Positions 1-12,905 of a stretch of 64,000 bases of DNA are shown piece after piece. Where the stretch lies: NCBI GenBank assembly GCA_012932295.1, contig JAAONU010000016.1:32654647-32718646 (forward strand). Reading direction: 5' to 3'. The translations under genes and the position numbers were made by a program. Under the pieces are notes generated by a model. It saw nothing but the letters and a program-made list of their open reading frames with translations, searched no databases and was not told the origin of the DNA. The stretch comes from Cyclina sinensis. Its lineage: Eukaryota > Mollusca > Bivalvia > Venerida > Veneridae. Each line of letters begins with the position of its first letter. The first letter of the stretch is position 1.

Positions 1-483
1 ACTGGTCATAAGTTATCTGTTTTTCATTTCACATTTTACTAACCTGTACATTTTTGTACAAGATCCATGCAAGTCCCTGTTTCAAAAGTAATCAGTATTT
101 TGTGTGTCCACCGAAGACGTCGGACACTATCACAAGGGCGTCGCATTGTACGTATCAGTGTCCGTTTTTGTTACTGTGGTAGTGCAACTAGTCTAAATAT
201 TTCATTAGATATGCCTCCCTGTCAAGTTCAAAACCATGACTAAGAGTCAACGAAACAAGCACTCCAAAGGCTGCATATTTATTTCTTCATGATTTAAAAC
301 GAACATTACTACGGTTACTATGCAAAACCGAGATTCCTTAATAAACAGAAATATATTCTAGTCTGATTTGATTTCAACGTATACATTGACGTACCCAAAC
401 CTGACAATGATGTCGACGTTGAATGCCATCAATCATACGAACATCAATGTCTTATACCATACTCGGACGACCTGTTTCTCACA
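1..483. repeat. Dispersed repeat copy 1, pairing with 11385-11838
   Basis: This stretch aligns collinearly, with many substitutions and small indels, to 11385-11838. Shared landmarks are AAGTTATCTGTTTTT near the start, GTACGTATCAGTGTCCGTTT in the middle, TTGATTTCAACGTAT and GACGTTGAATG, and TCTTATACCAT then CCTGTTT at the end. It begins at or before the window edge, so its true left end is unknown. No open frame is conserved between the two copies, so it reads as an old interspersed repeat or small duplication rather than exons. The family is not identified. Confidence 0.7.
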
Positions 484-699
484 GTTATGGAAGTGATGTT
501 TTTTCAGCCAATGTTTGGTAGCAAGCAGCCAGAGCTGAAATTGTCATACGCACAAATCCAAAACGTATACATAATATCATGTTATCTGACATTTTCCCAG
601 CTCACCGATACACATATCTTTCTCAGTAACAGTCTGTGTGCACGTCAGACAACCTTCCAACTGATCTAGAAATCAGGGGATAATACTGAAGTTACGGTA

Positions 700-2960
700 T
701 CTCCCAAACATTGGCTCCTAGACATTATGTCTCTCCCGCCCCCTCTGGGGTGACTTATTGTTTTTGCCCTGTCCGTCTATCCGTCTGTCACACTTTGTTT
801 CTGTTCGATAACTAGAGTACCTTTGGACCTAGAGTCTTCAAACTTCATAGGGTGATTGCCCTAATAACTTCATCTCCCAAACATTGGTCCCTAGAAATTA
901 TATCTCCCCACCACCTCTGGACCTATGGGGAAGACATATTGTTTATGCCCTGTCCTTCTGTCCGTCTATCCGTCTGTCACACGTTCGATAACTAGAGAAC
1001 CTTTGACGTAGAGTCTTCAAACGTCATAGGATGATTGCCCTTGCAGTTACAGAAGCCTATTGCTTTTGGAGTATGTAGGTCAAAGGTCAAGCTCACAGTA
1101 ACCTTAAATGTGAAAATGGTTATTATATATTTATTATTTATATTATTATTGACCTAGTGTCTTCCAAATTCATAGGATGACTGTCCTTATTGAAATACAA
1201 AAGCCTGTTGATTTTGGGGTCAACCAGTCAAAGGTCAAGGTCACAGTGACCTTATATGTAAAAATTGGTTTCCGCTCAATAAATGGTGAACTATTTGGGA
1301 GAGAGTCTTGAAACTTCATATAATGATTGCCCTTAATGAGTAAAAGCAGTTTATTGATTTTGGGTTCAGCCGGTCCAACGTCAACGTCACAGTAATCTTT
1401 AACTTGAAAATGGTTTCATCTCAATAACGAGTTTTATTTGACATGGAGTCTTCGATTCATAGCACGATTGTCCATAATGAGTAAAAAAAAGCCTATTGAT
1501 TTTGGGGTCAGCCAGTCAAAGGTCCAGGTCACAGTGATCTTTAACTTGAAAATGGTTTCCGCTCAATAACTTAAGTTCTAATTGACCCAGAGTCTTCAAT
1601 CTTCACAGGATGAATGTACTTAATAAGAAAAAAAAGCCTATTGATTTTGAAGTCAAGTTCAATTTCTCAATGGTCTTTAACTTAAAATTGGTTTCCGCTC
1701 AATAGATTGAGTTCTATTTGACCCAGAGTCTTCAAACCTAACAGTATGGTTGTCCTCGTTGAGTTAAAGACGCTAATTGTTTTTGGGGGCAGCAGATCAA
1801 AGCTCAAGGTCCCAGTGACTTTGATTACGAAAAAGGTGTCCGCTCAATTACTAGAGTTCTCTTTTACTTAGTGTTTTCAAACTTAACAGTATAATTGTCC
1901 TTGTTGAGTAGAAGAAGTCTATTGGTTTTGGGGTCAACAGATCAAAGGTCCAGGTCATAGTGACCTTATATGTAAAATTGGTTTATGCTCAAGAATTGGA
2001 GTTCTATTTAACCTAGTGTCTTCAAACTTCATAAGATGATTGAGCCTATTGGTTTTGGTGTCAGCAGGTCAAAGGTCAAAGGAGACAATTGGTTTCCGCT
2101 CAGTAAGTGGAGTGTTTTTTGGCAGAGAGTCTTGAATCTTCAATCAATGATTGTCCTTAATAAGTAAAAGAAGCCTATTGATTTAGGGGTCAGCCAGTCA
2201 AAGGTCAACGTCAGAGTGATCTTTAACTTGAAAATGGTTTACGCTCAATAACTTGAGTTTTTTTTACCCAGAGTCTTTAAACCTAATAGTACAATTGTCC
2301 TTGTTAAGTTAAAGAGGCCTATTGTTTTTTGGGTCAGCGGACCAAAGCTCAAGGTCCCAGTGCCCTTAAATGCGAAAAAGGTTTCCGCTCAATCTTTTAC
2401 TTAGTGTCTTCAAACTTAACAGTATAATTGTCCTTGTTGAGTAGAAGAAGCCTATTTGTTTTGGGGTCAGCCTATCAAAGATAGAGGTCAAAGGTCAAAG
2501 TGACTTTATATGTAAAATTGGTTTATGCTCCATAATTAGAGTTCTATTTGACCATGTGTCTTCAAACTTCATAAGATGATTGAGTTACAAAATCCTATTG
2601 TTTTGGGAGTCTGTAGATCAATGGCCAAGGTCACATTGACCTAAATGTAAAAAAAAATATCCGATCAATACCTAGAGTGCTATTTCAGCTAGACTGTTGA
2701 ACTCTTTGTATTCGCAGTGTCAGTTGTTCATCTGTCACTTTTTTTCCATTTGATAAGTACAAACCTTCAAACTTTTCTCCATTGAGGTCACTACGACATA
2801 GGTCAAGCTCACTTACTCTTAAATTTGAAATTCCTTTCAGTCAATAATGTGCATACTTTTTGTGTGACCTTGACTTGTAAAAGTATGTTTTCGTGCTTAA
2901 AAACTAAAGCACGTTTTGGCCTATAGGCTTCAAAACAGATAGGATGATTGCCAATATTAC
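700..2960. repeat. Degenerate tandem repeat rich in AGGTCA motifs
   Basis: About a dozen imperfect units of roughly 100-260 bp follow one another. Each carries TTCAAACTTCATAGGATGATTG-like text, then GGGTCAGCCAGTCAAAGGTC, then a GGTCACAGTGACC core, then AATGGTTTCCGCTCAATAAC. The leading part (TTGTTTTTGCCCTGTCCGTC, CCGTCTGTCACAC) resembles the start of a repeat common in molluscan genomes. Units decay toward 2.9 kb. No coding sequence is visible. A repeat with the same AGGTCA grammar but a different consensus occupies 47056-49175. Confidence 0.75.
1238..1252. promoter_or_regulatory. Perfect ERE-type palindrome inside repeat
   Basis: The 15-mer AGGTCACAGTGACCT is two AGGTCA half sites in inverted orientation with a 3-bp spacer. 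This matches the vertebrate consensus oestrogen response element exactly. It lies in a repeat unit and no promoter is seen beside it, so function is not implied. Confidence 0.4.
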
Positions 2961-4790
2961 AAAATTTGGCTTGTTCCTGTCATGTAATCGCTGTTTTTTC
3001 CCGCAACGAGAAGTGTTTTGGAAAATAACTCTGTGCACTGTTTTCTACAATATAAGCTTTTCTATATAAGTTTTGTTCAATTCTCTTCTTCTGCAACAAT
3101 AGTACCCCTTGTTATACGACGGCCTTTTTCCAACACACTCATTTTCGTATTCTCCAGTTCACAATTCTCTTCCTCCTGCTGTTCGGCCTCTGTCATCTCT
3201 TCTGTGCCCCTGTTTCAATGATGTGCTGGGGGAGACATGCGGTGTTTTTTACAAAAAGATCTAGTTTATTATGTACTTGTTTCAGTATCAATAAAGGTTG
3301 CTGACGATTTTGCGGATTATTTAAATTACAAAGAATCCTCTTTTTATGAACTGTACATTTCTTTTTAGCTCGTTGCAGCAACCTCGTTTTTTTCAAACTT
3401 TAGAATTCTTTTTGTTCTTGGTTGTTTGTACATTTATTTTTTTGGCAGAATGTAGACCACAGTTTTTTGTCGTCTTGGTAGTAGGAATACTGCAACAGTC
3501 AGCTGCGGACAAATATAGTAGAAATAGACCAAAAATTTCCTTCGTTAAATCTATAATCAGAGACACAACCAGTTTTATATCACCATGAATAAAAGTCAAA
3601 GGATGCACCTTTATGATGGGTCGACGTACCTTACTGGTTCTTCCGAATTTAGGATATTTTCTCCAACAAATTCAGTTAAGGATCTTGGCTGCTTATTCAA
3701 CACAATAAACTATTTGTCACGTCATATAATTTGTGCACATATGAATTGACTATTTACAGCAAACTTCCTCCTTTCTTGGTGTATTAAAAGCACCGTCAGA
3801 CTTTCAAAAATAAATTCATAATAAAGACCAGAATGCGGGTCTCGGTGGAATCTCTCAGTTAAGTTAGAATACAGAATAAAAGACTTGACAAACAAAGCTT
3901 AGCGTCAATATAAAACTAAGCAAATTCTTGTGGGAGTCAAGAAATAACAATTAACATACCAAGGGAACTTAAAACATAGGTCTATCACCGAATACCATAA
4001 AGCTGATCAGAACAGTTTAGTAAACCAGAAAATAAAAACAATAGACGTCACATATTTGCCAGTCTCGTCCATTCAAAGTAAAGAAAAATTCGCTATAAAT
4101 AAAACCAATCATGCAATTTGAAAATCCGATAAATCTAGTGTTTTTAGGAAAATTGATTAGTTTTTAACTCATATTGATTTCAAATTTTATACTCCTTGTC
4201 TCAATGAACCCGTTTTATTACACTGGTTATATTTGCACCATTTGCTAAAAAATTGCAACACAAGTTGTAGAGATAATATATTGTGCGATAACATACCTTT
4301 GTAATCCAGATAAGACTGTATAAAGTCGCAGAGTATTGTAAAATAAGTGGGTATGTTAACAATAAAGAGAATCAAAACATCCATAAACAGTATGAATGAA
4401 GAAACTTTGAACAACGATCAAATGTAGTCAATAACACTTCATTATATACGTAGGCTTTTTCTTCAAAGCTATACTACAATAACTACATAATCACTTCAGT
4501 AAATTACTTCAAAATAAATGCAATTTGAAACAGACAATATAGATATAGTTTTAGAAATGCAGGTAAATGTGTTCTCTTTAAGTTTTCAAACGTATTCATA
4601 TATTTTTAACTTTAACTTGAAACGGCATATTAAATATGATTTAAGTCGCCTGTGAAAATATTTTTTCTGTTTGAAAATAACTGAAAGCGGTCTATTGCTT
4701 TAAAGTTATTGTTGCCATATAACCTGTTGTGAAAAGATTAGACTCCAAGCAAATGTATTCTAGATAGCAACAACTAGACAGACAATAAAA
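2961..4790. other. AT-rich intergenic stretch, no gene seen
   Basis: No supported gene is present. Short frames (up to about 80 codons) overlap on both strands at 3193-3608 and show no domain, signal peptide or splice context. A 35-bp segment at 4047-4081 (CACATATTTGCCAG, then CTCGTCCATTCAAAGT) is nearly identical to 6759-6792, suggesting a dispersed repeat fragment. Confidence 0.6.
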
Positions 4791-5154
4791 ACAAGAGGGC
4801 TATATGATGGTTCTGGACCTAGACATAATTTGAACAACTTTGGTAGAGGACCTCTAGATGATACAATATGCCAAATATAAGCTTTAGGTATTGTGGTTTA
4901 AGAAAGAAGATTTTTAAAGTGTTTTCTTTTAGTTGCCATAGCGAGTTCTACATGGAACTGATTTTTTTAAACAACTGGTGGAGCTTCATGCAAGAAACAT
5001 CCCTGCCAAGCTTCCAAGTTTTATTAACTTTGGCCAGGTGGTTTTAGAGGAGACGTCATTTGAATCAAATTGTTGACGAACGCACGACGACGGACGACGG
5101 AGATCATGCGATCACAATAGCTCCGTGTGCATGTTTTGCTCAGGTGAACTAAAA
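4791..5154 (+). mobile_element. Non-autonomous interspersed element of bivalve type
   Basis: The element opens with ACAAGAGGGCTATATGATGG and closes with a run of GACGACGGACGACGG, then GATCACAATAGCTC, then CAGGTGAACTAAAA. I know this start and end pairing from high-copy repeats in bivalve genomes. The interior has phrases typical of those copies, such as CATGCAAGAAACATCCCTGC. There is no ORF and no clear target-site duplication. It is the strongest single lineage marker in the left half of the window. Confidence 0.7.
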
Positions 5155-7080
5155 TTTTATACCATCCATCACCGTAATGGAAGACAATTTGAAAGCCAAA
5201 AAGAAAATAGCAATACCAGCTGGTTTACAATAAACGTAAGATCAGTGATGACATATGATTTTTCACACTTCAAAGCTCATACTTCACAGTTTATATCACA
5301 CTTTGTTCACACTTTAAGTTTAGAGAGATACAAAAGAGGACCAAATTCTTTTTATCTACAGATTGTCAAAAATCTTTAGAAAAACAGTTGCCTTTTGATG
5401 CCATTAAAGATATATACTATAGATAACCCTTACATTTTGGGGAAATACAAAATCAATTCTTAAAAATTCTCTATGAAATCAAAATAAGAAATTTTCTAGT
5501 TTACCTTTATCTTACAATTTTATACTTCAGTTTGTTTTGATTAGAAATAGAAGTATTTCAACTGATAACTAAGCATTTGACGCAAGTTCAAAATACGTTT
5601 ATTTCAAAGCTACTATCAGCATTACTTCAAATCATTGTAATCTCTTTAACAGTGATTTTTTATATATACAGACTATTTGAATACAACATCATAAATATCC
5701 GAAAGTACATTATTTATCTGAGCCAAAATGTGAACACTGTAGTAACAACAAAAGGGTAACTGTTTATTCTTCAAACAACAGCCCAAAATAAACTAGAATA
5801 TCAACAGCCATCTACTACTTGCATACAGATGATACAAATACAAACAGATATGATTTTGTCCTAGGGTTGTGTCATCAAAAGAACCTCAGATGGGTGCTTT
5901 CAATTTGATTACCTATTGATATTACCACTCAATTACTACTCATTTGGTAATTAATTAGATTACTCATTCTGTTTTTGACTAGTATTTTAAGCCCCGAGAG
6001 TTTTTTTTATATTTTTGTTTGCAACTTAGATTTATTTTTCGGCATGACTGAACGATAATAATTGTATTCACGTATTGAAAATTATCCCTTATATCGTTTA
6101 AAATACAAAATCTTCGGTTTAGAAAAGGTATTTTGATAAAGGCAATTCCTACATAATCTTCGTGTAGAAAATTATCGTGACAAAAAGTTCAAATCCTCAT
6201 CTTGTGTTTTTTCGGGGTGGGGGCGTTTTTATACAAGTATTTCAACATCCTATCATTGATACTGAGCGTTTTAGAGAAGTATAGATCTGAGGCTATCCCA
6301 AGCTGTCACCTACTACATAAAAAACATTAAGGAAGTGCATAGTAAAAAGCATTGAGGCTTTTTAAGACTCCAGGAGTAAAAGGTCAACATACTTCACATG
6401 TCGTTTTCACGTAGGTATGCGTGGATTTGCAACGTATTATTAAAATAAACCAATTAGATTCCGACATGTAATATTTCGTGAGATTTCAGATTTATATTAG
6501 CTAGTATTTTTCCTGACTTTCGTACGTTTTAGAGAAATTAATGAAGTTTCACACAGCATTAGTTAAAACGCAAAGTACATAAACAGAGTACTTCTAAGTT
6601 TGGAACGCGGTTGTTAAAATGTGCTATGCAATATGCGTATATACGGTGGCGCAGAGGAGACATGCACAGATTTTTTTTTTATCGCACTTGTCTTTTTTTA
6701 ACTCCTCCCCACAAGAAACTCACTCGAGTGAACGACTTAATATGTCGTGATAACGAGTCACATATTTGCCAGCCTCGTCCATTCAAAGTCAAAGAGATAC
6801 TAAGTCGTTCCGTCGAGTTGTTATCTCGTGTGAACGACATTAAAGAAGAGAAAAAATATTGCTTTGAAAAAGAGTATAGTACAACATCTTGCTTTATCAA
6901 AAAAAGTTTTGAAATTGTTTTCAATCGGATTTTGACACGGAAACTAAATGACAAATGCAATTTGTGTAAAAGATAACATACATTTTCAGACGTCTAGAGT
7001 ATTCCATTTTATTTAAGATCCTTTAAATATAAATGAAATTGAAAGGATAATTACACGATGTAAAAGTGTTAGTCAAAAAC
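5155..7080. other. Intergenic stretch with a weak repeat-derived frame
   Basis: No supported gene is present. A 121-codon frame at 6611-6976 lacks an ATG start. It contains an internal duplication (LTRVNDLICRDN and LSRVNDIKEEKK) caused by repeated DNA with the motif CTCGWGTGAACGAC. It overlaps a 93-codon frame on the other strand. The segment 6759-6792 repeats 4047-4081. I read it as repeat-derived. Confidence 0.5.
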
Positions 7081-8653
7081 TCTAAGTACAACAAGCAGAC
7101 TTAATGCACTAGTATTATGTTGATACAGAGATTTGTTGGATGAATTGCCTAAGTACAACAAGCAGACTTAATGCACTAGTATTATGTTGATACAGAGATT
7201 TGTTGAATGAATTGCCTAAGTACAACAAGCAGACTTAATGCACTAGTATTATGTTGATACAGAGATTTGTTGGATGAATTGCCTAAGTACAACAAGCAGA
7301 CTTAATGCATTAGTATTACGTTTATACAGAGATTTGTTGGATGAATTGCCTAGGTACAACAAGCAGACTTAATGCACTAGTATTATGTTTATACAGAGAT
7401 TTGCTGGATGAATTGCCTAGGTACAACAAGCAGACTTAATGCACTAGTATTACGTTTATACAGAGATTTGTTGGATGAATTGCCTAAGTACAACAAGCAG
7501 ACTTAATGCACTAGTATTACGTTTATACAGAGATTTGTTGGATGAATTGCCTAAGTACAACAAGCAGACTTAATGCACTAGTATTACGTTTATACAGAGA
7601 TTTGTTGGATGAATTGCCTTAGTACAACAAGCAGACTTAATGCACTAGTATTACGTTTATACAGAGATTTGTTGGATGAATTGCCTAAGTACAACAAGCA
7701 GACTTAATGCACTAGTATTACGTTTATACAGAGATTTGTTGGATGAATTGCCTAAGTACAACAAGCAGACTTAATGCACTAGTATTACGTTTATACAGAG
7801 ATTTGTTGGATGAATTGCCTAAGTACAACAAGCAGACTTAATGCACTAGTATTATGTTGATACAGAGATTTGTTGGATGAATTGCCTAAGTACAAGAAGC
7901 AGACTTAATGCACTAGCATTATGTTGATACAGAGATTTGTTGGATGAATTGCCTAATTACAACAAGCAGACTTAATGCATTAGTATTATGGTTATACAGA
8001 GATTCGTTGGATGAATTCCCTAGGTACAACAAGCAGACTTAATGCATTAGTATTATGTTTATACAGAGATTCGTTGGATGAATTGCCTAGGTACAACAAG
8101 CAGACTTAATGCATTATTATTATGTTTTTGGATGAATTGCCTAGGTACAACAAGCAGACTTCATGCATTAGTATTATATTGATACAGAGATTTGTTGGAT
8201 GAATTGCCTAGGTACAACAAGCAGACTTAATGCATTAGTATTATGTTTATACAGAAATTTGTTGGATGCATTGCCTAGGTACAACAAGCAGACTTAATGC
8301 ATTAGTATTATGTTTATACAGAGATTCGTTGGATGAATTGCCTAGGTACAACAAGCAGACTTAATGCATTATTAGTATGTTTTTGGATGAATTGCCTAGG
8401 TACAACAAGCAGACTTAATGCATTAGTATTATGTTTTTGGATGAATTGCCTAGGTACAACAACAGACTTAATGCATTAGTATTATATTTATACAGAGATT
8501 TGTTGGATGAATTGCCTAGGTACAACAAGCAGACTTAATGCATTAGTATTATATTTATACAGAGATTTGTTGGATGAATTGCCTAGGTACAACAAGCAGA
8601 CTTCATGCATTAGTATTATATTGATACAGACATTTGTTGGATGAATTGCCTAG
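7081..8653. repeat. 67-bp tandem array, about 23 units
   Basis: Unit starts (CCTAAGTACAACAAGCAGAC) recur every 67 bp, for example at 7148 and 7215. The left units are nearly identical to one another with ATGTTGATACAGAG or ACGTTTATACAGAG variants. The right units carry CCTAGGTACAAC and several are shortened by about 20 bp where TATACAGAGATTTG is deleted (near 8120, 8370 and 8430). No frame stays open across it because 67 is not a multiple of 3. It is a minisatellite or satellite block. Confidence 0.95.
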
Positions 8654-9357
8654 GATATTTAAATTAAAAAAAAAATGAATATATTTATTTCTTCAAACTA
8701 TTATTTTTTTAAATGTATACCAAATGAGCCATAAAATAGATAAGCAGTATGTATTTGATAAACTGTATGGGTTGTCACTATAAGTTTTAGCATTATTACT
8801 TAAGTGCTATGTATTGTTAGTGCAATTGTGTATTGTAAAACCATGACAATAACAGAAACTAGACTTTGTCATTTTAAAATTGTTGTATCATATCTTGCGA
8901 TTAAATATATTCTCATATATACATTGACAAAATATTGGTACTTTGGTTAACTAGCCTGAGCTTTCTGGTAGTTTTATATAATTGTAGTAGGTTTCCAAAA
9001 CAACTTGATTGCAGTACTGACTTAGGTTCTGACTTTAGTACAAAAGTTACAATGGATCTGTTGTGGTTAAAATTCAAATAGAATATTTCAGTTCCCACCT
9101 CGAGACATGCGTTAATTGTTAAGATAGACCCAAAGACCGTGAGTTTATTAAATTGTTAAGCTCAGGTCAACAACTCAGGCCATCTTTAAAAAGCAATGAT
9201 ATGTTTAACTCTCAGCACAGTGTGTTCTGTAGGCATAGTTAGCTTGATAAGCAGGATCGTCTAGCTGTGGTTTATTGTTACACGGATATATAATACGCCC
9301 AGTCCTAGTGTTCCTCATACATGTTTGAAGTGATGTCATCAACCTATTAAAGTATAC
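8654..9357. other. AT-rich unique-looking stretch, no gene seen
   Basis: Only short overlapping frames are present, with no domain, promoter or splice pattern that I can support. Confidence 0.5.
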
Positions 9358-10525
9358 AATACGAAAAGTCGCCGAACGGCGTGATTCGTCTCGTCATCTT
9401 TTCGCTAGCGCCGAAGTAGCAACGCAAAATATGTAATGGCGCCAATGCGAAAAGACGAAGTTAGAAGAGGCGCCAATGATGACATGGTTTAAGTTTCATG
9501 CTAGCAAAAAGACGAAATAACGCCAACATCACAAGGTGCCGATCGGCGACTTTTTGCTTTGGCTCTAGCGAGAAGACGAAACATCGCAGATACGAAAACG
9601 CACAGACCGGCAACTTTTCGCTTCGGCGCTAGCAAAAATATGACATAACGGAGATTTGACAAAGGGTCGATCGGCGTCTTTTCGTGCTATTGCGTTCCAG
9701 TGGGGCATGCGTAGCTCATTTACAGAAACTGGACGAAATATGGCTGAAAGAATACAAACTACTAGCACAAACGAATTCATCATATATTGTAGACATTTTG
9801 GTAATTCTGTGTTGTACGCATGTGCCTTAGGTACGCGAGAACACTAAAAGACGCCGGCACGAAAATGCACCGCACGGCGAGTTGTCGTCTCGGTATTATT
9901 TCGTCTTTTCGATAGCGCCGAAGTAAAACGTCGACCAACAGCGCGTTCTCGTCTCCTGTTATTTCGTCTTTTCGATAGCGCCGAAGTAAAACGTCGACCA
10001 ACAGCGCGTTCTCGTCTCCTGTTATTTCGTCTTTTCGATAGCGCCGAAATAAAAAGTCGGCCATCAGCGCGTTGTTGTCTCCTGTTATTTCGTCTTTTCG
10101 CTAGGCTAAGCGCCGAAGTAAAAAGTCGGCCATCACCGCGTAGTCGTCTCGGCGATAGTTCGTCCTTTCGCTAGCGACGTAGCGTCGAGCTAGGACTCGA
10201 CACCATTAAGCGCAGCATCATCGGTGCCTCCTCTAATATCGTCTTTTCGCCCATATGCCTCTTCATATTTCGCGTTGTCGCTTTGGCGCTTACAAAAACA
10301 CGAAATGACGACGAGATAGAACACGCCGCTCGGCAAATTTTCGCCCATGTGCTACCGTCAACACGCCGATACTCCAGGGGCAGAAATCAGCTATCATAGT
10401 GCCATCATCGACGCCCCTTCTGACTTCGTCTTTTCACATCGGCACTTTTCCATATTTGGCGACCAGACGAAAACACACCCGATATGCGACTTTTCGCATC
10501 GGCGCTAGAGCCGACTTCACACCCT
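9358..10525. repeat. CpG-rich degenerate repeat with 63-bp tandem core
   Basis: This block is strikingly CpG-rich compared with its AT-rich surroundings. Recurring words are TCGTCTTTTCGCTAGCGCCG, AAAAGTCGGCC and AAAGTCGCCGAACGGCG, in both orientations. At 9895-10140 units are regularly spaced at 63 bp (for example GTCTCCTGTTATTTCGTC at 9951 and 10014). Because 63 is a multiple of 3, an antisense frame stays open through several units (9780-10064) and yields a repeated RRYRKDEITGDENALLVDVL peptide. There is no other sign of coding. Confidence 0.85.
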
Positions 10526-11384
10526 AGAGGCAGAAATAAAAAACTATAATCAATAGCAATAAAATCGGGTTCTACATAAATGTTTTGATTTTAATATATT
10601 TTGAATGAGTTTGAATTTAAAATTTTTATTTCAAATAAAATCTAAGTTGCATTTGACTCGAATGTCCACCTTCAAATTTCATGAAATACAAAAAGGAAAT
10701 AGAATATACATTACATAGGATTCATGATTGGTCAGATTAATTTAGGTATTAGATTCCGTGTCTTTTTGTTAAGTATCCTGACGTCACCTTGCATAACACC
10801 GAATATCTACAGTTTTTGAAACATGGTCCGAACTTTAAAAAAAAAGTGTTTTCTGACTTGAAGTTCTCTTAAACCGTTTCAGGAACAATCTGACACGTAC
10901 AGATCGGATTTATTTCAGTTGTCATGGAAATTTGTGCTTCATGCAATTAAGATAATATGTCTAGCAGTTTATTTGCCGATTGATACAAATGGCAATTGCA
11001 ACAAAGCATCTAAAATTTCCTTCCCGTATAATATTTTCTGTCAAATATATATTAGAAAACTTGGTTATCCCGTTACAACAGTTTATTTTAGAATTAAAAC
11101 TTCAGCGATTTCTTGACATAAGTAAAGTTTTCGACTTTATTGCTGGTTTGTTAATAAATGAGACTGGTTCGATTGCTTATACTTGTCACAATACATCATG
11201 TTTTACCCATGAAATTTTGGCAGGTGTGCATTGCCAAGAGGCCTTAGTATAGGTCTATCGGATAGTTTGGTTCTAGTTTTGTTGGTTGCCACATACTAGT
11301 AACTTAGCTGTGATCATAAATAGTGTATTCAAAGACATGTATGTGCCCAACAAGAATTGTAACTCTTTTGACATTTCAACGGTA
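10526..11384. other. Intergenic stretch, no gene seen
   Basis: Frames of 65 and 90 codons overlap at 10919-11252 without a recognisable domain, signal peptide or splice signals. I see no repeat structure. Confidence 0.5.
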
Positions 11385-11838
11385 ACTGGCCACAAGTTAT
11401 CTGTTTTTAATTTCGCAGCAAACTACCTGTTTATTTTGTACAAGATCAGAAGCTAGTCCCTGCTTTATAAATAATCAGTATTTTGTGCGCATTGTACGTA
11501 TCAGTGTCCGTTTTTGTTTTGGTATGGCAACTGGTCTCAAAATTTCATATGATATCTCTGCCCTGTCAAGTTCCAAACCATGACGTGAGGGTTACCGAAA
11601 CAAGCGCTCAAAAGGCCTCATATGTCAGAGTAACGTTCATTTTTCGTGAGTAAAATCGCATTTGAGCATCACTACAATCTAAGCAAAACCGAGAAACCTC
11701 AATAAACAGAACAATATTCAAGTCTTATTTGATTTCAACGTATTTATTGACATGCCTAACCTGACGCTGACGTGGACGTTGAATGTTGTCTGGCAAACGG
11801 ACGTCTACGTCTTATACCATGTTCGGACAACCTGTTTT
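11385..11838. repeat. Dispersed repeat copy 2, pairing with 1-483
   Basis: Collinear partner of 1-483 in the same orientation, from ACTGGCCACAAGTTATCTG to TCGGACAACCTGTTTTTT. The following 300 bp to the SINE at 12135 hold nothing that I recognise. Confidence 0.7.
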
Positions 11839-12134
11839 TTCACTAATCATCATGTCAGAGAAGGGGCTATTCTTGGGCAGGATACAGCAAATGATAAAGA
11901 AAGAACCACTGAGACCAAATTTTATAGAACGCCTTTATTGTCATTATGATATATTGTAGTATACACAGTACATTTTCATATGTACGAGTTGAGAAGAGAC
12001 ATTTTCATGATCTGCTGTGCTTTTTCTAATGTATATAGTCGTTATTTGATAATATGCAGTCCAAAATGTGTAGAATAAAGAGAATAACCATTTATATGTT
12101 ATATGGTCTACCTAAATATCTGAGTTTAATATTT

Positions 12135-12588
12135 GTCGGTACCGGCTGATGGACGCCCCGGATGGATTATTTATTTTAAATTGTGGTTAATAGTGCAAGA
12201 GGTACAAAAACACCCCTCAGGACCTGGTTCTTTTGCATGCTCAGTGTATAGCGCTGATACATGGTACAGCGGTTTAACGTCTCATCCGAAAGACAATGTG
12301 TAATGTTAGCGGAGGAGCGTGAGATCGAACACGCGACCCTGGATTATAAGTTCAGCACGTTAGCACCACTGGACCACTGATCCCTGGATTATAATTTTAG
12401 TGCGTTAGCACCACTGGACCACTAATCCCTGGATTATAATTTTAGTGCGTTAGCACCACTGGACCACTGATCCCTGGATTATAATTTTAGTGCGTTAGCA
12501 CCAGTGGACCACTAATCCCTGGATTATAAGTTCAGCACTGATCCCTGTTCAGTGCGTTTGCATCAGTTGACCACTGATCCGCTCCCCA
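12135..12588 (-). mobile_element. tRNA-derived SINE with internal expansion
   Basis: Read on the minus strand the element starts GGGGAGCGGATCAGTGG, an A-box-like tRNA head. It has a B-box-like GTGTTCGATCTCAC, then a central core TTTCGGATGAGACGTTAAAC, and ends in CCGGTACCGAC. The core is a word I know from conserved SINE central domains, but I do not assign a named superfamily. A second, unexpanded copy lies at 53090-53344 in the same orientation with all landmarks, which defines the element ends. The tRNA-related part has been expanded by a 45-bp tandem repeat. Confidence 0.8.
12336..12560. repeat. 45-bp tandem repeat inside the SINE head
   Basis: TCCCTGGATTATAA begins at 12381, 12426, 12471 and 12516, a strict 45-bp period, with a related first unit at about 12335. 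Each unit holds GTGCGTTAGCACCACTGGAC, the part of the tRNA-like head around the A box. The expansion is absent from the second SINE copy. Confidence 0.9.
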
Positions 12589-12905
12589 GCGTTATATGTT
12601 ATACAAACAACAATATATGCAGTCAATGTTTCATTATATATGGTGGTATTTTCAATATGTAGATAGAATGTCAAAGTCAATTAAAATGAGTGAACATGGG
12701 AAGTGTGCTTGGATATTTTTCCTTACTTTAGTACAGAGATATTGAAACAAACCTCAAAACTGTGGACTTCAACTGTTCATAAAAGAGTATTGGCTAATGG
12801 TTACCCAGGAGGAGGCTGATTCTGGTAGAAAAAAAAAAAAGAAAAACGAAATGTAAATTCGCCATTGTCGACAAAAGCATCGAATTCACGCCTCGTGAGG
12901 GATTA

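Noticed and set aside
6611..6976. 121-codon frame with internal repeat TRVNDL / SRVNDI
   Set aside because: No ATG start, overlaps an antisense frame of similar length, and part of the DNA recurs at 4047-4081; reads as repeat.
7081..8653. Regularly spaced direct repeats resembling a CRISPR array
   Set aside because: There are no unique spacers between units and no cas genes; the host is eukaryotic. It is an ordinary tandem array.
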